From positions 62,001 to 126,000 of the forward strand of contig CAWIYZ010000011.1 in assembly GCA_963840425.1 (NCBI GenBank): a stretch of DNA of 64,000 bases. The letters are read 5' to 3'. Shown piece after piece: positions 42,801 through 51,129 of the stretch. The notes under the pieces are model-generated. The model saw nothing but the letters and a program-made list of their open reading frames with translations. It made no database searches and was not told where the DNA came from. Both the position numbers and the translations under genes were made by a program. Every line of letters starts with the position of its first letter. Within the stretch, counting starts at the first letter, position 1. The DNA is from CADEFX01 sp963840425. GTDB lineage: Bacteria > Pseudomonadota > Alphaproteobacteria > Rhizobiales > Hyphomicrobiaceae.

Positions 42801-43620
42801 CCTCGACAACGTGCATGCTGTGCGTCGGCCATGCGCTTCGGACAGCGGCCAGCAGCTGTCTCGGTCGGCGTCATACTGCAAGGCATCAACGCGATGGGCT
42901 GAAGCTGCCGCCGGCACTGACCCCGGCTGCGCCGGCCAGGCGGGCCTGCGCTACCGTCGCGTCGATCAAGTAGAGCAGGGCGAACGGGACATCCTTGCGC
43001 GTGCTTTGGCCAGGGTCTCGGCCGCGATAACGCAAGCGTCCTCGGCGGTCTTGGCCTCGGCGGCGCGCGGATCCCAGATCGCGCAGGACGTGATCCGCCG
43101 CTCGCCGACCACCTTCTCCGTGATTTCGTGCACGGTCGCCAGCACGCCGCCGATGCCGCCGGCGCGGTCTCGTCCGGTACTGGGCTGTAGGCGACCGTAA
43201 AGTGCGTCTCCTCGAGGAAGCCGTGGCGATTGAGTTCCAGCTGAATGTCTTCGTTCCAGGTGGCGGCCCGCCATTGAACGGCGTATCGATCAGCGGCTGC
43301 AGGACGTGCCAGATCTCGCTCCAGCACTCGCTGACCGGTCGCCCCAACGCCCAGGGATGCTTGGCGCCAAGCACGGGCCGATAGGCGTCGTTGTAGATGG
43401 AGATGTACTGCGGTCCCCACCACAGCAGCAGCGGAAAACGGTTCGCCAGCATGATGCCGAGGGTGGTGCGAAGGGCTGGCGACCAGCTGTCGGACGCACC
43501 AATGGGAGTGCTTGCCCAATCGAACGCGCGAATACGGTCGCCCATCTCTCCTCCGCCGAAGAGCCAGTAGGCAGAGGAGGGGTGGGGCGTTAAATCGCTA
43601 CTCGAAATGCTGCTAGTCAT
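39845..43620 (-). pseudogene. Giant hybrid histidine kinase (PAS-GAF-HisKA-ATPase-REC-PAS-HWE-REC), many frameshifts
   Basis: From ATG 43620 the frames give in order: a sensory N-terminus ('RIRAFDWASTPIGASDSWSP', 'ANRFPLLLWWGPQYISIYND'), a PAS/GAF region ('HEITEKVVGERRI', 'DVPFALLYLIDATVAQARLA'), a HisKA/HATPase core ('LLKLVNTLLDFSRIEAG', 'MWEKIVLNLISNAFKFTFEG', 'VRDTGTGIPPDELPKL'), a receiver ('ILLADDNADMRDYVRRLLAT'), a PAS ('GYIGSVIDITERKQAEQTQQ'), an HWE/HisKA_2 kinase ('LVDELNHRVKNTLASVQAIV') and a final receiver ('RFLVVEDEPLVALDLADGLR') ending at 39845. At least eight frame changes are needed, many in GC-rich stretches. Intact it would be about 1,250 residues, a two-kinase, two-receiver signalling protein. 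Whether the gene is dead or the sequence faulty is open. Confidence 0.75.
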
Positions 43621-43738
43621 AACGACCCCGAAAACGACATCAGCCTCGATAGTCGCGAACGCGTCTCCCGGAAGAAAAGTTCCATCGAGGGAGCCGAGCT
43701 GCAAAGTCAGCTGCGGGTCAAAGTTTACGTCGCCAGCC

Positions 43739-43812
43739 TGCATCCACTACGTCCGGTCACCCCCAATAAGCGGAAGTGATCCCAGTGCACGCTGATCGAT
43801 AAGTTTGTGCCA
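43739..43812 (+). repeat. Dispersed repeat R2, copy 1
   Basis: A 74-base segment that recurs in the same orientation at 50342-50415 with about eight differences and no length change. Shared text includes ACTACGTCCGGTCACCCC and AATAAGCGGAAGTGATCCCA. It lies upstream of the kinase gene. The two copies bracket 6.6 kb. Confidence 0.85.
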
Positions 43813-43865
43813 ATAACTTCCGTTGATCATGTCACGCGTCCCGGTATCCATCGTCGCACGAGGCG

Positions 43866-44805
43866 TCAAGCAGGCGGGTTGCGCAGCACCATGCAGGCGC
43901 CACCGGCCGCGCGCAGCCTCGCGCACAGCGCATCGGCCGCCATGCGCGTCTTTTCCGGGAGGCGGATGATGTATCTCGTAGCCCCACGTCCTCCGCGAAG
44001 GGAGGCGCGCAGGACCAACGGCAGCCGATCGCGCAGAACGGTATCAAACGTGCGCCGCAGCCGCTCGTAGCTGGCAAGCACTTGCCCCTCGGACCAGTTG
44101 GCGGTGAGCTGCACACCCCAAGGGTCCCACGCCGGGCCGCGAAGCGACAGCCGGACGCGCGCGCAGACTGGCGGTTAACAGCTTGGCGGCCTCAACACAG
44201 CCGATCCCCCTGCGGAATGTCGGAGGTCCGCCACTGTGGTGGTTGCGCCGACTGCCCAGGCGTCGGCGCTGTGGCCGGTGACGAGACGCACGTACATGCG
44301 GGTCTCGTCGGGCAAAGTGCGGCGGCCGGCTAAGCCATCCTTCGACGCGACCGGGACCGCCGTTGTAGGCCGCGCTGGCCAGGCCGAGATTGCCGTTGAA
44401 TGTCATGCGCAATTCACGCAGGTAGCTGGCCGCCTCGCGCAAGGCCGTGAGCGGCTCGAAGGGATCGGTCAGCCCTCGCCCGGAGGCGGTGCGCGGCATG
44501 AACTGGGCGATGCCCTGGGCTCCCTTCGGGCTGACAGCATCGGGGTTGAAGCGGCTCTCCAGCCAAATGAGACGCGTGAGGAATTCGACGGGGAGCCCGT
44601 TGTCGGTCGCAGCCCGGGCCAGGGCGCGGCAGAGGCTGTCGGCGGAGGGACGCGCCTCGGCCTTCGGCGGCTGACCCTCCGATCCGGCACCGGTGATGCG
44701 TTGTGGCCCGGCCTGGGGCTCGGCGCGTGCCGGAGCCACTTGCGTCAGTGCAAGACTGATCGCTGCACTTGCCGCTGCAAACCGTAGCCGTTTCCAATGC
44801 GTCAT
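43866..44805 (-). pseudogene. Lytic transglycosylase, several frameshifts
   Basis: From ATG 44805: a signal peptide ('RLRFAAASAAISLALTQVAP'), then 'RALARAATDNGLPVEFLTRL', 'IWLESRFNPDAVSPKGAQGI' with the catalytic glutamate in 'W-L-E-S-R-F', 'AQFMPRTASGRGLTDPFEP' and 'GLASAAYNGGPGRVEGWLS', the SLT family motifs. Beyond about 44310 the frame changes ('LPDETRMYVRLVTGH'), returns ('CVEAAKLLTASLRARPAVAS') and changes again ('VQLTANWSEGQVLASYERLR' to 43866). The catalytic domain is intact, and the C-terminal part is scrambled by at least three indels. Expected role: cutting peptidoglycan in the periplasm. Confidence 0.8.
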
Positions 44806-44842
44806 TGTCAGCGCCCCGGTCAGCATGCGTCGATGCGCTGGA

Positions 44843-45635
44843 TCAAGGGATCAAGTTCTGGCGTAGCGCTTCGCAGGCGGCATGCGCGCGATTGCGCGCC
44901 CCGAGCTTCGTTTGTGCCTTCTCCGATGTGACTGCGCACCGTCTCCTCGCCCAGCGCTAGTGCTTTGGCGATCTCGCTCGCCTGGCGTCCTGTTGAGACA
45001 AGGCGCAGCACGGCGAGCTCGCGCGGCGTCAGACGGGCGCGCGAGCCGAGGCGCTTCACGTCGGGACCGGCAAGGTGCTCCAGGCGTTCGGCGGCAAAGC
45101 TACTGGCCGCTTGCAGCCAGATGCGCGAGGCAGGCGTCAGCACGTTGGACAAGTCCCTCTTGGACCAGAACGCAACCAACCATCGCCCGCCCACGGGACA
45201 CGTGAAGCCGTCGCGCATGCCGTATTTGAGCCCCAGCTCGTCCGCCCATCGGTCCATGCCAACCGGCTCGAGCATGCGCTTGGTCTCAGTCCAGGTGAAC
45301 GAGGCTAGACTGCTCCTGGCCAGGAACAGGTTTGGCGTGAAGTGCGTCGGAGCCAGCGCCGCATACTCGTCCCACCAGCCGTCGGGAATATCCTTATGCA
45401 GAAAGACGGATTTGCCGAGGCGGATCGCGCCCCAATCGCTCGACTGGATAGGAAATCGGGCCGCTCCCAGAACGCCGAGATGCGGGCTCGTGCAGCCGGT
45501 GACATGGTGCAATGCATCCAGAACTTCACTGGGTGTTTGCCAAGCACTCACAGTGCGCGAGAACTCCAGCAACTCCCCTTGCACATCTGGAGCACCGCTG
45601 CCCGGTGCGGGAGTCGCTCTTCCGCTCGACAGCAT
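44843..45635 (-). pseudogene. LuxR-family regulator with autoinducer-binding-like domain, 3' frameshift
   Basis: A protein starting MLSSGRATPAPGSGAPDVQG with an N-terminal sensor-like domain ('HVTGCTSPHLGVLGAARFPI', 'GMRDGFTCPVGGRWLVAFWS') and a C-terminal HTH 'ARLTPRELAVLRLVSTGRQA' then 'SEIAKALALGEETVRSHI'. The last helix is out of frame: 'EKAQTKLGARNRAHAACEAL' then RQNLIP, ending at 44843-44845, is restored by removing one G near 44918. The N-terminal fold resembles LuxR-type autoinducer domains, but no synthase gene is nearby. It could be a LuxR solo. Confidence 0.8.
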
Positions 45636-45911
45636 TCATGTGCGAAGAACCCATCCTGCCCTCCGGTCGCTACGAGAGGCAGGAGGATGGGCTGCGTGCC
45701 CCGGATCGAACATCAGGACAAACCCGCGAGTTGGCCTGCAAGGCGCTGGCGTGAAGCGACGAACTCAGCGCCTTCGATGTCGGGTAGCCGCTCGATGAAT
45801 ATTTTGCTTTGATCCAGTCAGGGTTTGCCCATCTGCTTTTAGGGATATGTCCGGATCAGCCGTTTGACGTGGCCCAAGCGTTAGCAAATTGCAACGATCA
45901 GGGCACAGAGG

Positions 45912-46574
45912 ATGATCCCTATGGCTGGCTATCGGGTACGCGATCTTCATACATGGCAGGGCCGTGACCAGCTGTTCGAGCTGATCCTCGAGGCCAGCCC
46001 TGACTTGATCTATGTCTATGATCGACTGGAGGAACGCTACCTCTTTGTCAGTCAGCGCAGCTTCACCATGCTCGGCTACACCCCCCAGCAGATCATGCAG
46101 TTGAGGAGTGAGGATATCGAAGAGTGGATCCATCCTGAGGACTTGGCGCATGCCCAGGCCCACTATGCCCAGCAGGATCAACTGGGCGACGCCGACACGT
46201 CGCTCACCACCTATCGGGTGCGCCATGCGGACGGCGACTATCGGCTCGCGCGCTGCCGCCAACGGGTGTTGTCGCAAACTGCCTATGGCCAAGTGAAATG
46301 CATTCTTGGTGTTGGCACTGACATCACCGACGAAGCCCGACGGCAGGCCGAGTTGGACGGACTACGCACGCAAATCCTGCGTATCCGGGACGAGGAACGT
46401 CGCAAGATGGCGCTGCGCATGCATGACACCGCAATGCAGCACCTCGTCGGCGCCGCCCTGCTGCTGCAGGGCATGGAGGCACGCCTTATCGACCCCGAGA
46501 CAGCACGGCTGAGCGAAGCCCGCGCGTCCCTGTCTCGCGCCTTGCGCGACATGCTCGAGCCGTTCATGGCGTGA
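45912..46574 (+). CDS. Truncated PAS sensor kinase lacking the ATPase domain
   Basis: A 220-residue protein with a PAS domain ('LILEASPDLIYVYDRLEERY', 'SFTMLGYTPQQIMQLRSEDI', 'TDITDEARRQAELDGLR') and a HisKA_3 dimerisation helix 'RIRDEERRKMALRMHDTAMQ' then HLVGAALLLQGM, which carries the phospho-acceptor histidine. A full NarX-type kinase would continue with an ATPase of about 100 residues; this frame ends at 46574 instead, and no ATPase text was seen in any frame beyond. It may be a genuine short sensor that needs a partner or a 3' truncated gene. The first ATG is used. Confidence 0.78.
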   Translation: MIPMAGYRVRDLHTWQGRDQLFELILEASPDLIYVYDRLEERYLFVSQRSFTMLGYTPQQIMQLRSEDIEEWIHPEDLAHAQAHYAQQDQLGDADTSLTTYRVRHADGDYRLARCRQRVLSQTAYGQVKCILGVGTDITDEARRQAELDGLRTQILRIRDEERRKMALRMHDTAMQHLVGAALLLQGMEARLIDPETARLSEARASLSRALRDMLEPFMA

Positions 46575-46655
46575 ATTGATCAACGGCGCCCGGCCGGAGC
46601 GCCGCTACTGGCCTCCTAGTCGCCGCAATTTTCTTCTCGGAGAAACCTGTCCGAC

Positions 46656-46850
46656 CTACTCCCGGTCGCCCTTGTCCGGCGTTGGCGCCATCATTGCCTC
46701 GCGCTGCTTCCCTCCGACGCCGCGCAACAGCACTTCCACCGCCCGCTGCACTTCTTGCAGCGCCCTCTGCGCGTCCGCCCAGCGCTCGTCCTTCACGGCG
46801 CTCGCGACCGCGCTCATCGCTTCCATTCCCTTGTGAGCGTCCTGGATCAC
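46656..46850 (-). CDS. Small helical protein, coupled to the upstream small gene
   Basis: A 64-residue protein from GTG 46850: 'IQDAHKGMEAMSAVASAVKD', 'RWADAQRALQEVQRAVEVLL', ending in a charged tail. The content is all-helix. The stop codon of the upstream gene (TGA, 46860-46862) overlaps the GAGGG ribosome site of this one, a sign of translational coupling. Function unknown. Confidence 0.55.
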   Translation of the reverse strand: MIQDAHKGMEAMSAVASAVKDERWADAQRALQEVQRAVEVLLRGVGGKQREAMMAPTPDKGDRE

Positions 46851-46859
46851 GTGTAGCCC

Positions 46860-46985
46860 TCAGTTCTTCTTGATCTCCACGCCGGGCAGCTTGACGATCG
46901 TGTTGTGCTGGCTGTCCCAGTACAAATAGCCGAGCACAGCGACGGCCACCGCCAGCGCGCCAATGACAAATCCTCTCATAGTCAT
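46860..46985 (-). CDS. Small membrane protein
   Basis: A 41-residue protein (39 from the ATG at 46979) with one membrane helix 'GFVIGALAVAVAVLGYLYWD' and the short tail 'SQHNTIVKLPGVEIKKN'. Proteins with this exact plan, ending in 'V-x-x-P-G-V-x-I-K-K-N', are frequent in Hyphomicrobiales. It is the first gene of the two-gene set. Function unknown. Confidence 0.7.
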   Translation of the reverse strand: MTMRGFVIGALAVAVAVLGYLYWDSQHNTIVKLPGVEIKKN

Positions 46986-47153
46986 GCCCCTATCAAGCTT
47001 CATAGTTCCGAAAAACGCATGGAAGCCGAGTTCGTTGCACAGCTTGTGTCGCACCAGCGCTCGTGCACCGGGCTTAAATTTCAAATGGCTGTAGATGAAG
47101 GTCGCAACCCGATTTGTTGGTTGGGGGAAGTCTCGCTGATAGCGGAGCAATCC

Positions 47154-47480
47154 ATGCGCCGAGACAGGCTTCTCATGGCCCTCGCTGTTCTCTGGCTGAA
47201 CTCGTCTGTTGTTGAAGGTCAGGCGCAACCAGCCACCACCGATAGCGTCGGTACCACCCAATTCCAGCAGACCATCGCAAGGCAACGGGACGGCCGCATA
47301 CGGCTAACGCTCCTGGTGCGCCCCGGCCTCGTTCAAGACTCAATAATGCTGGGTCGGCAGACGCAGATTATTGCCGAACGTGTTGCTACTCGTGAATGCC
47401 GTCGTGGCCATGATTTCTATGCTGCGGAACCAGTCAACGTGCGCCGCAGCGAATTCACGTTTGTGTTCAAGTGCCGTTAA
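47154..47480 (+). CDS. Exported hypothetical protein
   Basis: A 108-residue protein with a signal peptide ('RLLMALAVLWLNSSVVEGQA') and a mature part rich in beta-type residues ('DGRIRLTLLVRPGLVQDSIM', 'RRSEFTFVFKCR'). Two cysteines could pair. It sits alone between the small minus-strand genes and the next exported protein. No family recognised. Confidence 0.6.
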   Translation: MRRDRLLMALAVLWLNSSVVEGQAQPATTDSVGTTQFQQTIARQRDGRIRLTLLVRPGLVQDSIMLGRQTQIIAERVATRECRRGHDFYAAEPVNVRRSEFTFVFKCR

Positions 47481-47707
47481 TCCGCGATCCGCGCCATTGC
47501 AATCGCCAAGACTAGGTCTGAATGACTTTCTAGAACGTCTCCGCGCGCCCTGGCTTGCAATGGGCGCCATCGTTTGCTCAAGCCGAGCCCTCCTATGGCT
47601 CACCTATCTGAAGCGCGCACCGCGGTGCCGATCGATTGCCTGTGATCGGGTTCTAGGAATTGGTAGAGCATGCCGATCCCCGGCGGCACGAGCGTTAGGA
47701 GGTAGCC

Positions 47708-48877
47708 ATGAAGGCCATCCGATTGGTTTTGGCCGGAACTGCGGCCGCGCTGGCCGTGACCGTGAGCGCGCACAACACCCTGGCACAGCCAAATCCGGAA
47801 CCAATGATCTTCTTTGTCGCCAAGGGTGAGCCCAACGCTTGCGGGCCGGGCTGCAGCGAATGGATCGCTGCGGAAGGAACGTTCGATGGGCCGCAGGTCG
47901 AACGGCGGTTCCGCGATCTGCTCAACATCTTGAAGGGCCGCGACCTGCCGATTGTTTTCAACTCGCTTGGAGGCATCATCGGCGAGGCGCTCGTTCTGGG
48001 GCGGATTTTGCGCGAACGCCGGATGGCGGCCAGCGTAGGCGAATCCTATCCCGCAGGATGCAAGGCACGCATCGCCGCCGACGAATCCTGCCGCCGAATC
48101 ATGGAAGCGAACCGCGAAATAAAGGCGCAGCTCCGAACCACAGGCGCCGTGTGTTCCTCCGCGTGCGTCTATGCCTTGATCGGAGCGTCCACGCGTCATG
48201 TGCCGGCGGGTGCGCGCGTCGGAATCCACGCCGCAACCCCGACAGCTGTATCGTCCCAGCCCGGGTGGCTGACTGTTGAGCAAATGCACAACAACAGAAA
48301 ACGCTACATCCTGGAGATGGGCGCCAATCCCGACCTCCAAGATGCAGCAATTAAGACTCCGCCGCCCGGCGTGCACGTCCTTAGTCGCGAGGAGCTTGTG
48401 CGATACCGAGTCGAGACAAGTGCCCCCTACGAATCCGATTGGCTGCAGTATCAGGAACCGAGAGGCGCTAAGCGGACATACATGCTGAAGGCGACCACCG
48501 CGGCCAGGGGCGCGGACGGCACGGAATTCCGCACCTCCAATCTGCGCATGACGTGCGCTGAGAACCGGTCTGCGACGTCGATTGAGTATCAGCGGGAAGC
48601 CGGATCGAACGAAGTCAACGTTCCGACAGTCATCCGCATCTCTGCTGGCACCGACGTGAAGACGCTGCAAAGGACCACGCCAATGCGTGGAGACGACAGG
48701 TACCAGACCTTAGCAGATCGGCAGTTCGTTCAGAAGGCGATTGCGGCTGGCGGCATCGTCGTCACCGAGACGTTTTCACCGCGCCATGCCCGTCCGTGGT
48801 CACGCGAGATCAGGTTCTCGACCGTGGGTCTGGAGCAGGCGTTGCGCACGCCTCTGAAGACGTGCGGCGGGAGCTAA
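47708..48877 (+). CDS. Exported ClpP-like-fold protein (COG3904 type)
   Basis: A 389-residue protein with a signal peptide ('RLVLAGTAAALAVTVSAHNT' then LAQP). The middle 'GRDLPIVFNSLGGIIGEALV' and 'TTGAVCSSACVYALIGASTR' with 'VPAGARVGIHAATPTAV' resembles predicted periplasmic proteins with a ClpP/crotonase-like fold, including the N-S-L-G-G and C-S-S-A-C regions that correspond to oxyanion and nucleophile areas. The C-terminal third is unique. Catalysis is not proven; the serine is flanked by cysteines that may be disulfide-bonded. Confidence 0.7.
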   Translation: MKAIRLVLAGTAAALAVTVSAHNTLAQPNPEPMIFFVAKGEPNACGPGCSEWIAAEGTFDGPQVERRFRDLLNILKGRDLPIVFNSLGGIIGEALVLGRILRERRMAASVGESYPAGCKARIAADESCRRIMEANREIKAQLRTTGAVCSSACVYALIGASTRHVPAGARVGIHAATPTAVSSQPGWLTVEQMHNNRKRYILEMGANPDLQDAAIKTPPPGVHVLSREELVRYRVETSAPYESDWLQYQEPRGAKRTYMLKATTAARGADGTEFRTSNLRMTCAENRSATSIEYQREAGSNEVNVPTVIRISAGTDVKTLQRTTPMRGDDRYQTLADRQFVQKAIAAGGIVVTETFSPRHARPWSREIRFSTVGLEQALRTPLKTCGGS

Positions 48878-48976
48878 GGGAAAGCGGGATCGCAAATCGC
48901 ATGAAACTTTTCAACGACCAGACCGCACTGCACAGCGTGCGAACTCTGCGCCACATCGCGAGAGTCCGTTCCGGGC

Positions 48977-49083
48977 CATCTTCTCCTGTCATGCTCGTTG
49001 GTTGAGGACGTCTGGTTTACCCCCAAAAACGGAAATGCGGGCGAGCTGTGCACTACGGAGAAAAAATGCCACTAAGAGACATG
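48977..49083 (+). repeat. Dispersed repeat R1, copy 2
   Basis: About 107 bases between the COG3904-type and phosphotransferase genes. Its reverse complement is found at 33581-33687 with only a few differences. The shared core has GTTTACCCCCAAAAACGGAA. No gene is inside. Confidence 0.85.
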
Positions 49084-49149
49084 CAGGCTAAGATGCATGC
49101 AGGCCGGAACCGGCCCCACTGAGGCCACAGGTGAGGTGCGTAAGAAAGA

Positions 49150-50274
49150 ATGGCAAACCATTTAGTGGCACGAATGCCGGCCATCGATGGAGAGGCCGAT
49201 GCCCTCTATCTGTCTGCCGCGCTTGCTCGCGCCGGCCGACCGCGACACGTCACCCGCCTCGAGGTCGACCACCTCGGCGGCGGCAGGATTTCCGCCAATG
49301 TCTTCTCGCTGCGCAGCGATGCCGGCACTTTCGTCCTAAAAAAGTTTATGCCGGAGCCATGGCGGGTCGAGCTCTTCGGCTCCGCGTTCAACGAACCGGC
49401 CCTTTGGAGCTGCGGTGCGACGCGGAGGTTGCCGGAGCCGCTCTCGTGCCCGACCATCGATGTCGCTTTCCATGGCCAGCGCGGCGAGTGCTGGATGCTG
49501 ATGGATGACGTCTCGCATGACGTTGCACCTCGCGGCACCTTCGATGAGAGTTCCTTTCGCCTGCTGCTCGACGGGCTTGCGAGCCTGCACGCTCGCTATT
49601 GGGGACGGATCCCGGAGCTTCGCGAGCTGCCGATCCTGACACTCGACCAGCACACCGCCATGTTCACCGATCCCTGCGCCGCAGTGGGAGGACGTTCGGG
49701 ACGGCCTGCCTGGGTGGCAGAGGTGCTCGAAAAGGTCTTCCTGTTCCGGACCTTCGTGCCTGTCCTGCTCGATGTGCTGGGATCGGGCAATGGACAGTTC
49801 TATCTCGACCTGTGCGAGCATCGCGACCGCTGGCTCACCCCGCTTTCCAGATCGCCGCAGACGTTCATCCACGGCGACCTTCGCCGGGCCAACATTGCGG
49901 TTCTCCCCTCCGGCGTGTCGTTGTTCGATTGGGATTTCGCGTGCAGGGCTCCCGCTGCGGCGGACCTCGCCTGGTATTGGTTCCTGCATTTCTGGTGCTA
50001 TCCCCCCAGCGATGGACGTGCTCCGGAAGACCGGGAGCCCCTGAAGCTCTACTACATGCAGCACCTGGAGGAGGCACTGGGAGGTGGGTTCGACCGCAAG
50101 GAATTCGAACGGTCCTGGGATCTCTCCTGGCTCAAGGTATTTGCGCAGATCGGCTTCTGCCTGGTTGATCCTCTGGTCAGCACTCCTGCGCCGGAGGATG
50201 TAGTGCGCGTGCGGGCGCTATGCGGAAGGGCTATCGACCAAGCCAAGAGAATTGCCGACGCCCATGCCGGCTGA
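49150..50274 (+). CDS. Phosphotransferase of the APH/ecdysteroid-kinase-like superfamily
   Basis: A 374-residue protein with a kinase-like fold: 'RISANVFSLRSDAGTFVLKK' provides the ATP-binding lysine, 'ECWMLMDDVSHDVAPR' the hinge, 'QTFIHGDLRRANIAVLPSGV' the H-G-D-x-x-x-x-N catalytic loop and 'SLFDWDFACRAPAAADLAWY' the D-W-D metal motif. Such enzymes phosphorylate small molecules, including aminoglycosides, choline and acyl-CoA precursors. The substrate is not deducible. It stands alone. Confidence 0.87.
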   Translation: MANHLVARMPAIDGEADALYLSAALARAGRPRHVTRLEVDHLGGGRISANVFSLRSDAGTFVLKKFMPEPWRVELFGSAFNEPALWSCGATRRLPEPLSCPTIDVAFHGQRGECWMLMDDVSHDVAPRGTFDESSFRLLLDGLASLHARYWGRIPELRELPILTLDQHTAMFTDPCAAVGGRSGRPAWVAEVLEKVFLFRTFVPVLLDVLGSGNGQFYLDLCEHRDRWLTPLSRSPQTFIHGDLRRANIAVLPSGVSLFDWDFACRAPAAADLAWYWFLHFWCYPPSDGRAPEDREPLKLYYMQHLEEALGGGFDRKEFERSWDLSWLKVFAQIGFCLVDPLVSTPAPEDVVRVRALCGRAIDQAKRIADAHAG

Positions 50275-50341
50275 AACAACGCACGCACGACGACTGGGCG
50301 CAACTGGAGTCGCCTGGACGCAGCAGGTGCGGCGATCGCTC

Positions 50342-50415
50342 TGCATTGACTACGTCCGGTCACCCCTAATAAGCGGAAGTGATCCCAGCGCTCGCTGATC
50401 GGTAAGTTTGTGCCA
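50342..50415 (+). repeat. Dispersed repeat R2, copy 2
   Basis: A 74-base same-orientation copy of 43739-43812, with equal length and only base substitutions. It lies after the phosphotransferase gene, 125 bases before the convergent thiol-dioxygenase stop. The orientation is the same as copy 1, so the pair flanks 43.8-50.3 kb as direct repeats. Confidence 0.85.
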
Positions 50416-50539
50416 GTTCCGGAAGGAAGGGCGATTTACATTTTCAGTTGCTCGCAGGCACTTTGACTACGCTGACGATCGGCTCGGTCATCAGGTCCGC
50501 CGCCATGTTGTCGTTGAGCCCCTCGCGGTGGTCGTCGTT

Positions 50540-51100
50540 CTACTCAGGGCTAGCGATCCCCGCGTTGGCCTCTTCAAACCGACGGACTGCGCGCTCCGCG
50601 TCAAAGCGGGCCTCTCGCAATAACTCCGGGTCCCACTCGCTGCGCTCCGCAGCAAAGAAATCTCCGCCATAGACGTGGATCGCGCCCGTCAGTCGGGGAA
50701 TCGGGTTGGTCACCGAATGAATGACATTGTGTCCAAGCGGCTCGGCGTCACCCACGCATAGGGCGCGTGCGCCGGCCGCCTCGACCCGGCCGTGGGGATC
50801 GCCTTTGATGCGCCGCCAGAAGATGTTGTCCTCCCGGCCGGTGTACAGGCCGATCACCGCCCACATGCGATGGTCATGGGGCATGATCGTCATTGTCGGG
50901 GCCCAGATCACGTTGAGGATTGTCAGGTCCGGTGCGTGATAGAGCTTCTGGAGTTGGGCACGCTTCGGTTCGCCCAGTCCCCTCAGAACGTCTCCCGGAT
51001 CGGATACTGCACGAGCGACAACCTCGTTGACGAACTTGTGCGAGCGATCCGCAGCAAGTGCTGCACGGCAGTCGGCGATGAATTGATCCAGATCGAACAT
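50540..51100 (-). CDS. Cysteine-dioxygenase-like cupin (thiol dioxygenase)
   Basis: A 186-residue protein. 'IMPHDHRMWAVIGLYTGRED' then NIFWRR carries the H-x-H pair of thiol dioxygenases, and 'EPLGHNVIHSVTNPIPRLTG' a further histidine near the end of the cupin barrel; 'IHVYGGDFF' closes it. These enzymes oxidise cysteine, mercaptopropionate or similar thiols with non-heme iron. The ATG at 51100 is preferred over 51133. It follows the haloperoxidase-like gene by 29 bases on the same strand and is likely co-transcribed. Confidence 0.82.
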   Translation of the reverse strand: MFDLDQFIADCRAALAADRSHKFVNEVVARAVSDPGDVLRGLGEPKRAQLQKLYHAPDLTILNVIWAPTMTIMPHDHRMWAVIGLYTGREDNIFWRRIKGDPHGRVEAAGARALCVGDAEPLGHNVIHSVTNPIPRLTGAIHVYGGDFFAAERSEWDPELLREARFDAERAVRRFEEANAGIASPE

Positions 51101-51129
51101 GACAGCTGGCGACTCACATGCACGAGCGA

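Noticed and set aside
45636..45911. Possible autoinducer synthase next to the LuxR gene
   Set aside because: No LuxI-type text in either direction; the regulator is treated as a possible solo.
47600..48670. Long minus-strand frame opposite the COG3904-type gene
   Set aside because: The plus strand has a clear signal peptide and fold motifs; the minus frame has none.
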